Assembly (NCBI RefSeq): GCF_001742185.1
Contig: NZ_CP015750.1
Span: forward strand, 3,968,001 to 4,032,000
Direction: 5' to 3'
Source of the DNA: Pectobacterium wasabiae CFBP 3304
GTDB taxonomy: Bacteria; Pseudomonadota; Gammaproteobacteria; Enterobacterales; Enterobacteriaceae
DNA length: 64,000 nucleotides
Shown here: positions 32,616-40,427 of the stretch, one piece after another
Layout: every line of letters begins with the position of its first letter
Numbering within the stretch: the stretch's first letter is position 1
The notes under the pieces: model-generated
Told to the model about the DNA's origin: nothing
The model's database searches: none
The model's input: the letters and a program-made list of their open reading frames with translations, nothing else
Translations under genes and position numbers: made by a program

Positions 32616-32677
32616 ATTACATTGCGGTATTATATTTGAATGTATATTTCATATTTCAAACAGCGTGTGTTGGCTAG
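32588..32677 (+). CDS. Possible 29-residue peptide
   Basis: ATG 32588 has GGAGG seven bases ahead and a frame of 29 codons to TAG 32675-32677. The product is MSTKCTHPINYIAVLYLNVY then FIFQTACVG, with a hydrophobic middle. The start lies in the left arm of the inverted repeat, which could control translation. It could equally be chance. Bases 32678-32817 contain nothing I can name. Confidence 0.25.
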   Translation: MSTKCTHPINYIAVLYLNVYFIFQTACVG

Positions 32678-32817
32678 TGCCAGCGCATAGGAATCTCTTG
32701 CTGCATGGCCTCAATTAAGATTGATTTGGTTATATTTTATTAAAATAAGAAGTTATTATTGTTATTAAATCATCTGTTTTTATTATCGCCCGAGTTTTCA
32801 ATTTATGGCCTTTTGCA

Positions 32818-33168
32818 TTACTCCTGATTTTTTTGTTTTGCCTGCAATTCATCTTTTCTCATCGTTCTGACAATTTTATAAATCCATTGCAGCGAGACAT
32901 TATATTTCTTCGCCAGAGCACTATGATTGCGCCCATCAAATTCTTCATAGATTTGAAGATCGCGTTGAGAAGCACGCCAGGAAATTCCCATTGGGAAATA
33001 AACGTTTTGTCCGCCCCATACGCTCATCATATGTTTGGCAACGGCATTACCAACCAGTTCGGCGGTTTGTAGATCCAACTCTGTGACGTTTTTGACCGTA
33101 TCGGCAACGTGCTGGGAAAGCTCGACCAGAAGCTCAGGACCTTTACTGCGAAATTGTGGCTCAGTCAT
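32818..33168 (-). CDS. Mor/C family transcriptional activator (phage Mu type)
   Basis: The 116-residue protein resembles the Mor transcription activator of phage Mu. An N-terminal helical dimerisation part (TAELVGNAVAKHMMSVWGGQ), a YFPMGISWRASQRD segment and a C-terminal helix-turn-helix (HSALAKKYNVSLQWIYKIVR, about 84-103) are visible. Mor activates phage middle promoters with host RNA polymerase. No Mu-like structural genes are nearby, so this is a solitary, domesticated or leftover regulator. A 14-base site shared with the CI-like repressor lies about 100 bases upstream. Confidence 0.85.
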   Translation of the reverse strand: MTEPQFRSKGPELLVELSQHVADTVKNVTELDLQTAELVGNAVAKHMMSVWGGQNVYFPMGISWRASQRDLQIYEEFDGRNHSALAKKYNVSLQWIYKIVRTMRKDELQAKQKNQE

Positions 33169-33262
33169 AAATCCCCTTATCCTTAAAGAAAATAGTTACT
33201 GCTTATGCGAGAATTCGAGCATCGCTATCTTGTGAGATAACAACCGCGTTACGTGTCTATTT

Positions 33263-33276
33263 AAAACTATAGTTGT
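33263..33276. promoter_or_regulatory. Repressor-type operator upstream of mor
   Basis: AAAAC-TATA-GTTGT matches the ACAAC-N4-GTTGT pattern found next to the CI-like repressor gene at nine of ten half-site positions. It lies about 100 bases upstream of the mor start, in the likely promoter region. The remaining part of 33169-33377 holds no supported gene. Confidence 0.45.
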
Positions 33277-33377
33277 TATTGTGTCAACATCTTTAGTTTT
33301 AATTTGGGTTGTTTTTTGTTGTAAAACGAAATGGTCGTCTGCGGATCTATACGCAAAGAGATGCTCGATAAAGGGGT

Positions 33378-33464
33378 AAAAAAAATCCCGCCAGAGGGCG
33401 GGAAAGCAACACATAGACAGGAGGAATAACACAACATCAACAAGGGGTGATGAAACAATAGCAC
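33378..33464 (-). ncRNA. Candidate small RNA
   Basis: On the minus strand a -10-like TATACA (33476-33471) is followed about 90 bases later by a strong terminator: CCCGCC, short loop, GGCGGG, then eight T (33402-33378). The presumed transcript, about 87 bases, contains an unpaired pyrimidine-rich ATTCCTCCTGTC, the kind of sequence that pairs with ribosome sites. No -35 element is clear. It could instead be the read-through terminator of the repressor gene, which ends 260 bases upstream. I do not recognise a known family. Confidence 0.35.
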
Positions 33465-33662
33465 GGTGATTGTATAAAACTGTGACGTGTGAGTAAGGTT
33501 ATCTGGGCGAGGGTAAACGTTTTTTAGTGGTAAAATTTTTACTGGTAGGGCTGTTTTTAATAAAACGGCTATGAATAAAGCAAGGCCGGTATCTGTATCA
33601 GTCAACCGGCTTTGGGGAGAGGAAAAGAACGTGCTATGGTGCGGGATACCGCCAGTATTGGG

Positions 33663-34397
33663 TTATAACAGGACCGAATACCAGAATACGCGGCCAATGA
33701 TTTCGACCTCTGATTCGTCGGTCTCTTCATCGGTATCGCGATTAAAACTGTGGATGACGAGAAGGCCGCCTGGTTTGCGGTAAAGTTGTTTTATCCGCTT
33801 GAGCTTATCGTTCCCGCCCCCTTCCTGAGCGATGGCGTACAGTTTTCCATCAATGATGCGCTTGTTGTTGGTATCAACGGCGACGGTGGTGCCATCTGGG
33901 ATGATGGGTTCCATGCTGTCACCCGCAGCCGGGAAACAAAGAACGCCTGAACCGTCGGTATTTGCACCGACTTTGCGCAGTGTAGCTTTGGAAAAACGGA
34001 GCTTAAAGCCGTTATAATCCTCGCTTTGAATGCGTCCATCGCCGCAGGCAAACTCAATATCTTTTAAAAAAGGCACTTCAACCTCGTCCTTTGATAGTTC
34101 TGTCGTGCTGTCCCAAGCTGATACGGTGCCCCATTCTGATGTTGGAGGAATGCTCGATTCCTGAAGCGATCGAACCACCCTGTCGCTACGCATCGGGCCT
34201 TCGCCATTTGCCAGCCATTCAGGGCGAATATGGAGGGCATTGGAAAGCTCAACAATTTTGGTTGTCTGTGACGCTTTTCCCCCCTCAATCTTCTGTATGG
34301 CGGCCTGAGAGACGCCAACCATGTCGCCAAGTGCTTTTTGACTAAGCCCTTGTGACGTTCTGACGGTTTTTAATCGTTCTGCAAGTGTCGTTTTCAT
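33663..34397 (-). CDS. CI/LexA-like phage-type repressor (HTH plus S24 peptidase)
   Basis: The roughly 244-residue protein has an N-terminal helix-turn-helix of the XRE/Cro type (SQKALGDMVGVSQAAIQKIE, about 20-39) and a C-terminal S24 self-cleavage domain. The serine is in PAAGDSMEPIIPDG (about 157) and the lysine in IDGKLYAIAQEG (about 190). Such repressors are inactivated by RecA during the SOS response. ATG 34397 (MKTTLAERLKTVR) is preferred to the 34412 start because it places the HTH normally and avoids the operator. No divergent cro-like gene is visible. Confidence 0.9.
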   Translation of the reverse strand: MKTTLAERLKTVRTSQGLSQKALGDMVGVSQAAIQKIEGGKASQTTKIVELSNALHIRPEWLANGEGPMRSDRVVRSLQESSIPPTSEWGTVSAWDSTTELSKDEVEVPFLKDIEFACGDGRIQSEDYNGFKLRFSKATLRKVGANTDGSGVLCFPAAGDSMEPIIPDGTTVAVDTNNKRIIDGKLYAIAQEGGGNDKLKRIKQLYRKPGGLLVIHSFNRDTDEETDESEVEIIGRVFWYSVLL

Positions 34398-34408
34398 TTG
34401 GTCAATGT

Positions 34409-34422
34409 ACAACCTTAGTTGT
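34409..34422. promoter_or_regulatory. Repressor operator 1 (autoregulatory)
   Basis: ACAAC-CTTA-GTTGT is a perfect ACAAC-N4-GTTGT palindrome, 12 bases before the repressor start codon on its coding strand. By position it would block its own translation-proximal region. Confidence 0.55.
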
Positions 34423-34513
34423 CGGTTATCAAGCGAGTATTAATCTGTTTTAAAAAAAACCAAAGTAATGTGCATTGAGGCACGTGTGATGTGATTGTGA
34501 ATACAACCATAGA

Positions 34514-34527
34514 ACAATTAAAGTTGT
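34514..34527. promoter_or_regulatory. Repressor operator 2
   Basis: ACAAT-TAAA-GTTGT has one mismatch to the palindrome at 34409. It lies about 120 bases upstream of the repressor and within the gap (34398-34792) that separates it from the divergent DUF1883-like gene. Confidence 0.45.
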
Positions 34528-34672
34528 TGTTTCACAAAAGGAGTCCGCGTGGATGTGTGGGATAACATCAAAATAAACGCTATCGTCTGACTATCAAAAA
34601 TCCTAATAAATGTCAGGCGGTCATAGTATTGTCTTATTCTACCCTCTGATTTGACTTAAACATGTGTGTCAT

Positions 34673-34686
34673 TTGATCTAAATCAC
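34673..34686. promoter_or_regulatory. FNR/CRP-like site upstream of the DUF1883-like gene
   Basis: TTGAT-CTAA-ATCAC matches the FNR consensus TTGAT-N4-ATCAA at nine of ten specified positions. The wider sequence also matches the CRP consensus at many positions. It is about 107 bases upstream of ATG 34793. Which regulator, if any, binds cannot be decided from sequence. Confidence 0.4.
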
Positions 34687-34792
34687 AATCTGGCCGTAAC
34701 CATTTTGCTCTTATGGAAATCCCGCTGTGGGAAATATAACCAATGAATTCGTTTTATTAAGCATGCGCATGACTGCGTGTCGCGGAGGATGT

Positions 34793-35050
34793 ATGTCTGT
34801 AATTCGCACGTGTTTAAGTCTGTTTGGTGGTGATACGGTAATTGTCCGGTGTGCTAATACGTTTGAAGTAAAAATGAGCAATGGTGAGCAGGAAACCATG
34901 GCGGAAGAAAATAGCGATATGCAGGGTTCTATTTGCCGTTATGCTGAAGGTGAAGTGTATTTAACGGTCCCTTACACAGGGGTCTGGGATGTCGTTATTC
35001 GAGCAAAGAATGACACCCCTGAGCATTCAATAACCTATTTCCCCGCCTGA
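34793..35050 (+). CDS. Small DUF1883-like protein
   Basis: The 85-residue protein has a strong ribosome site (CGGAGGATGT) before ATG 34793. The pattern is L-x-L-F-G-G-D-T-V-I-V-R-C at residues 8-20, a variable middle, then VYLTVPYTGVWDVVIRAKND. The G-D-T-V-x-V strand and the V-P-x-x-G-x-W-x-V-x-I strand are typical of DUF1883 beta-sandwich domains, which elsewhere occur alone or fused to TIR and other domains. Function is unknown. It lies between a phage-type repressor and a cyclic-di-GMP protein; no operon link is apparent. Confidence 0.6.
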   Translation: MSVIRTCLSLFGGDTVIVRCANTFEVKMSNGEQETMAEENSDMQGSICRYAEGEVYLTVPYTGVWDVVIRAKNDTPEHSITYFPA

Positions 35051-35432
35051 TGATTCTTTGGTTGGTTATATTCTGTTAATAACTTGATACCATATTGTCG
35101 TTATTCGGTAATGAGTATTTGAATATGCCAACCTTTCTCTGCCTTTTTTATCTTCATCACTCTACGTTGTGAGTACATCGATATCTTTCTATTTCTCTTT
35201 TCATCTATCATCTTAATCGATGCTTCTACTTGTTATTATTAATGATTCGAAGGGATGATCGAATTCGGATCTTTTGCCATACTCAACACTCAGGCACTAC
35301 TTGGCGAAAGAAAGAATCTTGGTTTACTCACGTTGGCCTGGTTGCTCTTATCGTGCTCATTGCTGCAACATTTTGGATTTACAGCTAACCTTTTTTCTAA
35401 TCTGAACATGAATACGATGGGAGGGGGAACCC
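35051..35432. other. AT-rich intergenic region before the GGDEF-EAL gene
   Basis: This 382-base AT-rich stretch contains one overlapping 68-codon ORF (35255-35461) that I reject: its ribosome-like GAAGGG abuts the ATG. The promoter of the downstream gene must lie here but no clear element stands out. Confidence 0.5.
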
Positions 35433-37601
35433 ATGAGTCGTGCCCCAATAAGCAAAGATGAAGATAAACGTCTTGCTGCTCTTCGTGAGTATGGAATTAA
35501 GAACGCACTATTCGATCCGAGTCTGAGCAACCTGATTAGTCTGGCTGCCAACATTTTTAACGCCCCCATCGTTTTAGTCTCGTTGGTGGAAGCTGAGCGC
35601 CAATTGTTTGCCGCCAGCGTAGGGGTTCCTTTTTGCGAAACACCACGCGATATCTCTTTTTGCGCCCATACGATCTTGAAGAAAAAGATCATGGTGGTGC
35701 CTGATGCACTCAAGGATGTGCGATTCAAAAATAATCCGCTGGTTGTGGGAATTCCTTATCTCCGTTTTTATGCCGGGATACCCTTAATTACCCCGTCTGG
35801 GCATGCCATTGGCACGTTATGTATTATTGATTTGAAGCCCAGAGCAGCATTCACCAAGCGTGATGAGCACAATTTGCAGGATCTGGCGTCACTGGTCATG
35901 GACAAGCTGGAAATGCGGCGTTTGGAATTGGCGCGTAGGGCCAGTCAGGTGCGTTTTGAAAATATCGCCAATACCTCGCCTGATACGATTTTGTGCGTTA
36001 ACGAGAAGGGAATGATTACCTTCTGGAATACAGCCGCAGAGAAGATGCTGGAATACAGCGACGATGAAATTATCGGCCAAAATATTAATCGCATCGTACC
36101 TGATGCTTTTATCGTGCAGCTTAACCATCTGGTCACTGACCGTGATTCCCTGATGAAAGGGGTGACGCTGGAGCTGAACGTACAAGCCAAAAGCGGTAGC
36201 CTGGTTCCGGTTGAATTGTCGGTTTCTATGTGGGAAGACAACGACAATGTTAGCTATGGCGCGATATTGCGTGACATTACCGAGCGCCGACGCAACGAAG
36301 AGCGGCTGTTTTTACTGGCGCATATGGACCCACTGACGGGACTGGCAAACCGGACATTATTAACATCAAATCTGGAAACCGCGCTCAAGAATGAACCTGC
36401 GGTCTGCATCATGATGGTCGATCTGGATGGGTTTAAGGATGTTAATGACAGCCTGGGGCACTCTAGCGGCGATGATATTTTGGTGCACGTTGCCAAAAAA
36501 ATAAAAGCGGCGGTTCGTTCCGGTGATGTAGTCGCGAGAATGGGCGGAGATGAATTTGCGCTGCTGTTTCCGGGTCTGAATGATAAAAAGGTTGCAGGTA
36601 AAATTGCCGAGCAAATTATTCATGAAATTTCGCAGGCAATGATTATTGACGATCACCAAATCAATATTAGTGCCAGTATTGGTGCTGTGCTGTATCCAGA
36701 ATATGGCGTCACCGTGCAGGATCTTTTGACCAGTGCAGATTTAGCACTGTATCAGGCGAAATCCGAAGGTCGGAACTGTTATCGTTTTTTCACGCGCGAA
36801 CTACTTGAAGTCTTTCAGGCTAAGCATGCCTTCCAGTTAGAGTTTGTACGAGCTTATGAGCAGCATGAATTTGAAATGTTCTATCAACCACAGGTAAAAC
36901 TGGCAACAAATGAGATTGTTGGTGCGGAGGCGTTGTTACGTTGGCGTCACCCAGAGAGAGGGTTACTTGGGCCCGCAGCATTTCTTACCGCACTGGAAAA
37001 TGGCCCGTGGGCGGAACGAGTAGGGGATTGGATCGTAGAAACGGCCTGTCGGCAAGCGGCAGAGTGGTGTCAGGTTAGCAACAGCTATTTTCGTATCAGT
37101 ATTAACCTTTTCAGCGCGCAGTTTCGTACAGGCATGTTGGCGAAAAAGATTATGGATGCCCTCGCTCGTACCGGGTTGCAACCAAGCTCGCTGGAGCTTG
37201 AGATCACGGAAAATATCATTCTGCGTTACGATGAAAATATGTTACAGCCATTGAAAACGCTGCGGGATGCGGGGATCGGGATTGCCTTTGACGACTATGG
37301 AACGGGTTATGCGTCACTCAGTATGCTGAAAAACTACCCGGTGACTCGGCTGAAGATCGATCAAACGTTTGTCAGAACCATGTGTGAGTCTCCGCCGGAT
37401 GCGGCGATTGTCAGAGCGATCCTCTATCTTGGGAAAAGTTTCGGTCTTGGCGTGATTGCTGAGGGTGTGGAAACGTTGGAGCAGAGTGAACGGCTACGGG
37501 GCAAAGGGTGTGAAGAAGCACAGGGATATCTGTTCGGGCATCCGATGCCCGCAGAAGAGTTTACCCAGCTACTAAAATTGAATAAGCCAATAGATGTGTA
37601 A
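35433..37601 (+). CDS. GAF-PAS-GGDEF-EAL cyclic-di-GMP signalling protein
   Basis: The 722-residue protein has an N-terminal GAF domain (about 25-160), a PAS domain (about 175-290, with WNTAAEKMLEYSDDEIIGQ), GGDEF (about 305-460) and EAL (about 470-715). The GGDEF active site MGGDEFALL is intact. The EAL motif (GAEALLRWRHPE) and the metal and catalytic residues in ISINLFSAQF, LELEITENI, FDDYGTG, LKIDQTF and IAEGVET are all present. So it could make or degrade cyclic-di-GMP, and sequence alone cannot say which. It has no membrane segment. The ribosome site GGAGGGGGAA precedes ATG 35433, and a terminator follows. Confidence 0.93.
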   Translation: MSRAPISKDEDKRLAALREYGIKNALFDPSLSNLISLAANIFNAPIVLVSLVEAERQLFAASVGVPFCETPRDISFCAHTILKKKIMVVPDALKDVRFKNNPLVVGIPYLRFYAGIPLITPSGHAIGTLCIIDLKPRAAFTKRDEHNLQDLASLVMDKLEMRRLELARRASQVRFENIANTSPDTILCVNEKGMITFWNTAAEKMLEYSDDEIIGQNINRIVPDAFIVQLNHLVTDRDSLMKGVTLELNVQAKSGSLVPVELSVSMWEDNDNVSYGAILRDITERRRNEERLFLLAHMDPLTGLANRTLLTSNLETALKNEPAVCIMMVDLDGFKDVNDSLGHSSGDDILVHVAKKIKAAVRSGDVVARMGGDEFALLFPGLNDKKVAGKIAEQIIHEISQAMIIDDHQINISASIGAVLYPEYGVTVQDLLTSADLALYQAKSEGRNCYRFFTRELLEVFQAKHAFQLEFVRAYEQHEFEMFYQPQVKLATNEIVGAEALLRWRHPERGLLGPAAFLTALENGPWAERVGDWIVETACRQAAEWCQVSNSYFRISINLFSAQFRTGMLAKKIMDALARTGLQPSSLELEITENIILRYDENMLQPLKTLRDAGIGIAFDDYGTGYASLSMLKNYPVTRLKIDQTFVRTMCESPPDAAIVRAILYLGKSFGLGVIAEGVETLEQSERLRGKGCEEAQGYLFGHPMPAEEFTQLLKLNKPIDV

Positions 37602-37627
37602 ATTGTTGTGCTACAGCAATCTTTCCT

Positions 37628-37651
37628 AAAAGCCAGCGTTTGCTGGCTTTT
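37628..37651 (+). terminator. Terminator after the GGDEF-EAL gene
   Basis: AAAAGCCAGC, GTTT loop, GCTGGCTTTT, 27 bases after the stop. Confidence 0.85.
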
Positions 37652-37688
37652 ATACGTTTACACACCGTCGAGTGGTTAACAGACTAAA

Positions 37689-37710
37689 AAGTGGAATATA
37701 GATCACATTT
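37689..37710. promoter_or_regulatory. CRP-like site upstream of ypdA
   Basis: AAGTGGAATATAGATCACAT plus TT matches the 22-base CRP consensus at 18 positions, with a perfect right half (TCACA). A -10-like TATAGT starts at 37715, so the site would lie very close to the promoter. It suggests catabolite control of the kinase gene, which is inference. Confidence 0.5.
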
Positions 37711-37750
37711 TTCCTATAGTGCAGGCTCGTAACCCAGTACCGGATGTCCC

Positions 37751-39496
37751 GTGCACGAAATATTTGAGATGCTCCTTGCGGTCTTTGACCGCGCCGCCTT
37801 GATGCTGATTTGCCTGTTTTTCCTGACAAGGACGCGCCAGTTTCGGCAATTGCTGCAAAAAGAGCAGCATTCACCGAGAGAACGGGTGACGGTGACGGCC
37901 ATCTTTTCACTGTTTGCGTTGTTCGGTACCTATTCCGGCATTAATGTTGAAGGATCGCTCGTCAACGTGCGCGTGATTGCCGTGATGTCCGGCGGAATTC
38001 TCTTTGGCCCTTGGGTGGGTATCGCAACGGGTATCATTGCGGGAGCGCACCGTTATTTAATTGATATTGACGGCATCACCTCTGTGCCGTGTCTGATTAC
38101 CAGCATCATCGCGGGTATCACTTCCGGCTACATCAATAAGAAAGTCAAAAAAGAGCAGCAGTGGAGCATCGGTATCCTGGGCGGAATGCTGTGTGAGTCG
38201 TTAACGATGCTGCTGGTTGTGGCGTGGGCGACGCCGATCGAGCTAGGGTTGGATATTGTTTCAAAAATTGCGGTGCCGATGATCCTTGGCTCAGTATGTA
38301 TTGGCCTGATCGTGTTACTGGTGCAGAGTGTGGCGAATGAAAAAGAGGTGATTGCCGCCAGACAAGCCAAACTTGCGTTGGATATTGCACACAAGACACT
38401 GCCGTATTTCCGTAATATCAACAGTGATTCACTGACGGCCATTTGTAGAATCATTCGCACTGAAATTAATGCGGACGCGGTGGCAATAACGAACACGCAG
38501 CATATTCAGGCTTACGTGGGGATTGGGGAAGACAAATATAATATCGGTCACGACATTATCAGTCCGATGACGCAGCAGGCGATCCATGATGGGAAAATTA
38601 TCATTAAAAATAATGATGAGCAGCATCTAACGCCGGAAATCCATTCGATGATTGTCATCCCGCTATGGGAGCACGGGCAGGTGACGGGCACATTGAAAAT
38701 CTATTACCGCCACGCCCATAAAATTACCTATTCGTTACGCGTGATGGCCGTCGGTTTATCACAAATTATGTCAACGCAAATTGAAGTCTCCCGTACAGAG
38801 CAACTGCGTGATATGGCAAATAAAGCGGAGCTGAGAGCGCTGCAAAGTAAAATCAATCCGCACTTTCTTTTTAATGCGCTGAATGCGATCTCCTCATCTA
38901 TTCGTATTAATCCCGATACGGCGCGCCAGTTGGTGATCAATCTGTCCCGCTATTTGCGCTATAACCTCGAACTCAACGACGATGCGCTGATCGATATAAA
39001 GAAAGAGCTATACCAAATTCAAGATTATATCGCGATTGAGCAGGCGCGATTTGGTGCCAAGTTAACAGTGATTTACGATATTGACGATGATTTAGCGTAT
39101 AAAATTCCCAGCTTATTAATTCAGCCGCTGGTGGAAAACGCGATTGTTCATGGTATTCAGCCTTGCCGAGGCAAAGGAACTGTGGTGCTGTCTGTGAAGG
39201 AACAGGGCGACAAACTGCTCGTCGCGGTAAAAGATACCGGCCATGGCATTAGTCAGGAAACGATGGATCGCGTTGCGCGCAACGAGCTGCCGGGGAATAA
39301 GATTGGCCTGCTGAATGTCCATCATCGGGTGCGTTTGCTCTATGGTGATGGTCTGCGTATTCGTCGTTTGGAACCCGGAACCGAGATTTATTTCTACATC
39401 CCGCGAGAAGATAAAACACCGTCGGCATTGCCAGATACCGTTCAGGTGCCGGTCTCGACCTATTCTGCTGCTGAACAAACAGGAGGCAACCCATGA
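37751..39496 (+). CDS. pyrS: Pyruvate-sensing histidine kinase PyrS (YpdA), LytS family
   Basis: The 581-residue inner-membrane kinase has a 5TM-LYT sensor region with about six hydrophobic segments (residues 1-200), a GAF-like domain (about 220-345) and a LytS-type kinase part. The phospho-histidine is in [13 protein letters not shown] (about 380) and the ATP site in [12 protein letters not shown] and KDTGHGIS, ending [12 protein letters not shown]. It closely follows E. coli YpdA from memory (start [19 protein letters not shown]). The start is GTG 37751. It overlaps pyrR by four bases (ATGA). Confidence 0.95.
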   Translation: MHEIFEMLLAVFDRAALMLICLFFLTRTRQFRQLLQKEQHSPRERVTVTAIFSLFALFGTYSGINVEGSLVNVRVIAVMSGGILFGPWVGIATGIIAGAHRYLIDIDGITSVPCLITSIIAGITSGYINKKVKKEQQWSIGILGGMLCESLTMLLVVAWATPIELGLDIVSKIAVPMILGSVCIGLIVLLVQSVANEKEVIAARQAKLALDIAHKTLPYFRNINSDSLTAICRIIRTEINADAVAITNTQHIQAYVGIGEDKYNIGHDIISPMTQQAIHDGKIIIKNNDEQHLTPEIHSMIVIPLWEHGQVTGTLKIYYRHAHKITYSLRVMAVGLSQIMSTQIEVSRTEQLRDMANKAELRALQSKINPHFLFNALNAISSSIRINPDTARQLVINLSRYLRYNLELNDDALIDIKKELYQIQDYIAIEQARFGAKLTVIYDIDDDLAYKIPSLLIQPLVENAIVHGIQPCRGKGTVVLSVKEQGDKLLVAVKDTGHGISQETMDRVARNELPGNKIGLLNVHHRVRLLYGDGLRIRRLEPGTEIYFYIPREDKTPSALPDTVQVPVSTYSAAEQTGGNP

Positions 39497-40242
39497 AAGC
39501 CATTATTGTTGAAGATGAGTTCCTCGCGCAGCAAGAACTGAGTTACCTCATCAAACAGCACAGTGATATGACGATTGAAGCGACATTCGATGATGGGCTG
39601 GATGTACTGAAATATCTGCAACATAACGACGTCGATGCGATCTTTTTGGATATCAATATTCCGTCGTTAGACGGCGTTTGGCTGGCGCAAAATATCAGCA
39701 AATTCGCACACAAGCCTTACATCATTTTTATTACGGCGTACAAAGAACATGCGGTCGAAGCTTTTGAAGTCGAGGCCTTCGATTACATTCTCAAGCCGTA
39801 TCATGAATCTCGCATCATCACGATGTTGCGTAAGCTGGAAGCGACCTGGCAACAGCGGCAAATTGCACCCGCCGTCGAAACGGGCACGCATACGGGCGCA
39901 CCCAGAGGCGCACAGCAAACGATTAATTTAATGAAAGACGAGCGGATTATCGTCACGGATATTAATAATATCTACTATGCCGCTGCACAGGAAAAGGTCA
40001 CGCTGGTGTATACCCGGCGTGAGGAGTTCATCATGCCGATGAATATTACGGAGTTTTGTAGCCGCCTGCCGGAAGACTATTTCTTCCGCTGTCATCGCTC
40101 TTACTGCGTCAACCTGACGAAAATCCGTGAAATTGTGCCCTGGTTTAACAATACCTATATCCTGCGATTGAACGATCTGGATTTTGAAGTCCCGGTTAGC
40201 CGGAGCAAGATAAAGGATTTCAGGTCATTGATGCGCTTTTAA
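39493..40242 (+). CDS. pyrR: Response regulator PyrR (YpdB), LytTR family
   Basis: The 249-residue regulator has a receiver domain (EDE at residues 7-9, phospho-aspartate in [12 protein letters not shown] at about 54, K in YILKPYHE) and a C-terminal LytTR DNA-binding domain (about 140-245; [21 protein letters not shown]). In E. coli the phosphorylated form activates yhjX by binding a tandem GGCATTTCAT motif. The same motif lies one base after this gene, ahead of a YhjX-type transporter. Translation is coupled to pyrS by a four-base overlap. Confidence 0.94.
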   Translation: MKAIIVEDEFLAQQELSYLIKQHSDMTIEATFDDGLDVLKYLQHNDVDAIFLDINIPSLDGVWLAQNISKFAHKPYIIFITAYKEHAVEAFEVEAFDYILKPYHESRIITMLRKLEATWQQRQIAPAVETGTHTGAPRGAQQTINLMKDERIIVTDINNIYYAAAQEKVTLVYTRREEFIMPMNITEFCSRLPEDYFFRCHRSYCVNLTKIREIVPWFNNTYILRLNDLDFEVPVSRSKIKDFRSLMRF

Positions 40243-40243
40243 A

Positions 40244-40274
40244 GGCATTTCATTCCGCATTTCAGGCATCTCAT
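40244..40274 (+). promoter_or_regulatory. PyrR (YpdB) tandem binding site
   Basis: GGCATTTCAT (40244-40253), eleven bases, then GGCATCTCAT (40265-40274). This equals the known direct-repeat motif with an 11-base spacer, apart from one base. It lies 154 bases upstream of the transporter start. The spacer itself holds a further partial copy (GCATTTCA). Confidence 0.85.
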
Positions 40275-40427
40275 TCCCCATTCGATCAACCACTGTCAGC
40301 CCGCTTGTATACTGGCTTCAGCCCATAAGCTGACAGTGTTTTTGATGGATCGTCTCTTCTCCACATCAGCTTATATTTTTTAGTGTGCCGAGTGAATCGG
40401 ACCCATTTTTGATGTAGGGGAAAACCC

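Noticed and set aside
33276..33605. 109-codon minus-strand ORF between repressor and mor
   Set aside because: It contains the strong terminator at 33378-33402 in its middle, has no ribosome site and no domain pattern.
35255..35461. 68-codon ORF with a hydrophobic stretch before the GGDEF-EAL gene
   Set aside because: The ribosome-like GAAGGG touches the ATG, and it overlaps the true start at 35433 in another frame; no family recognised.
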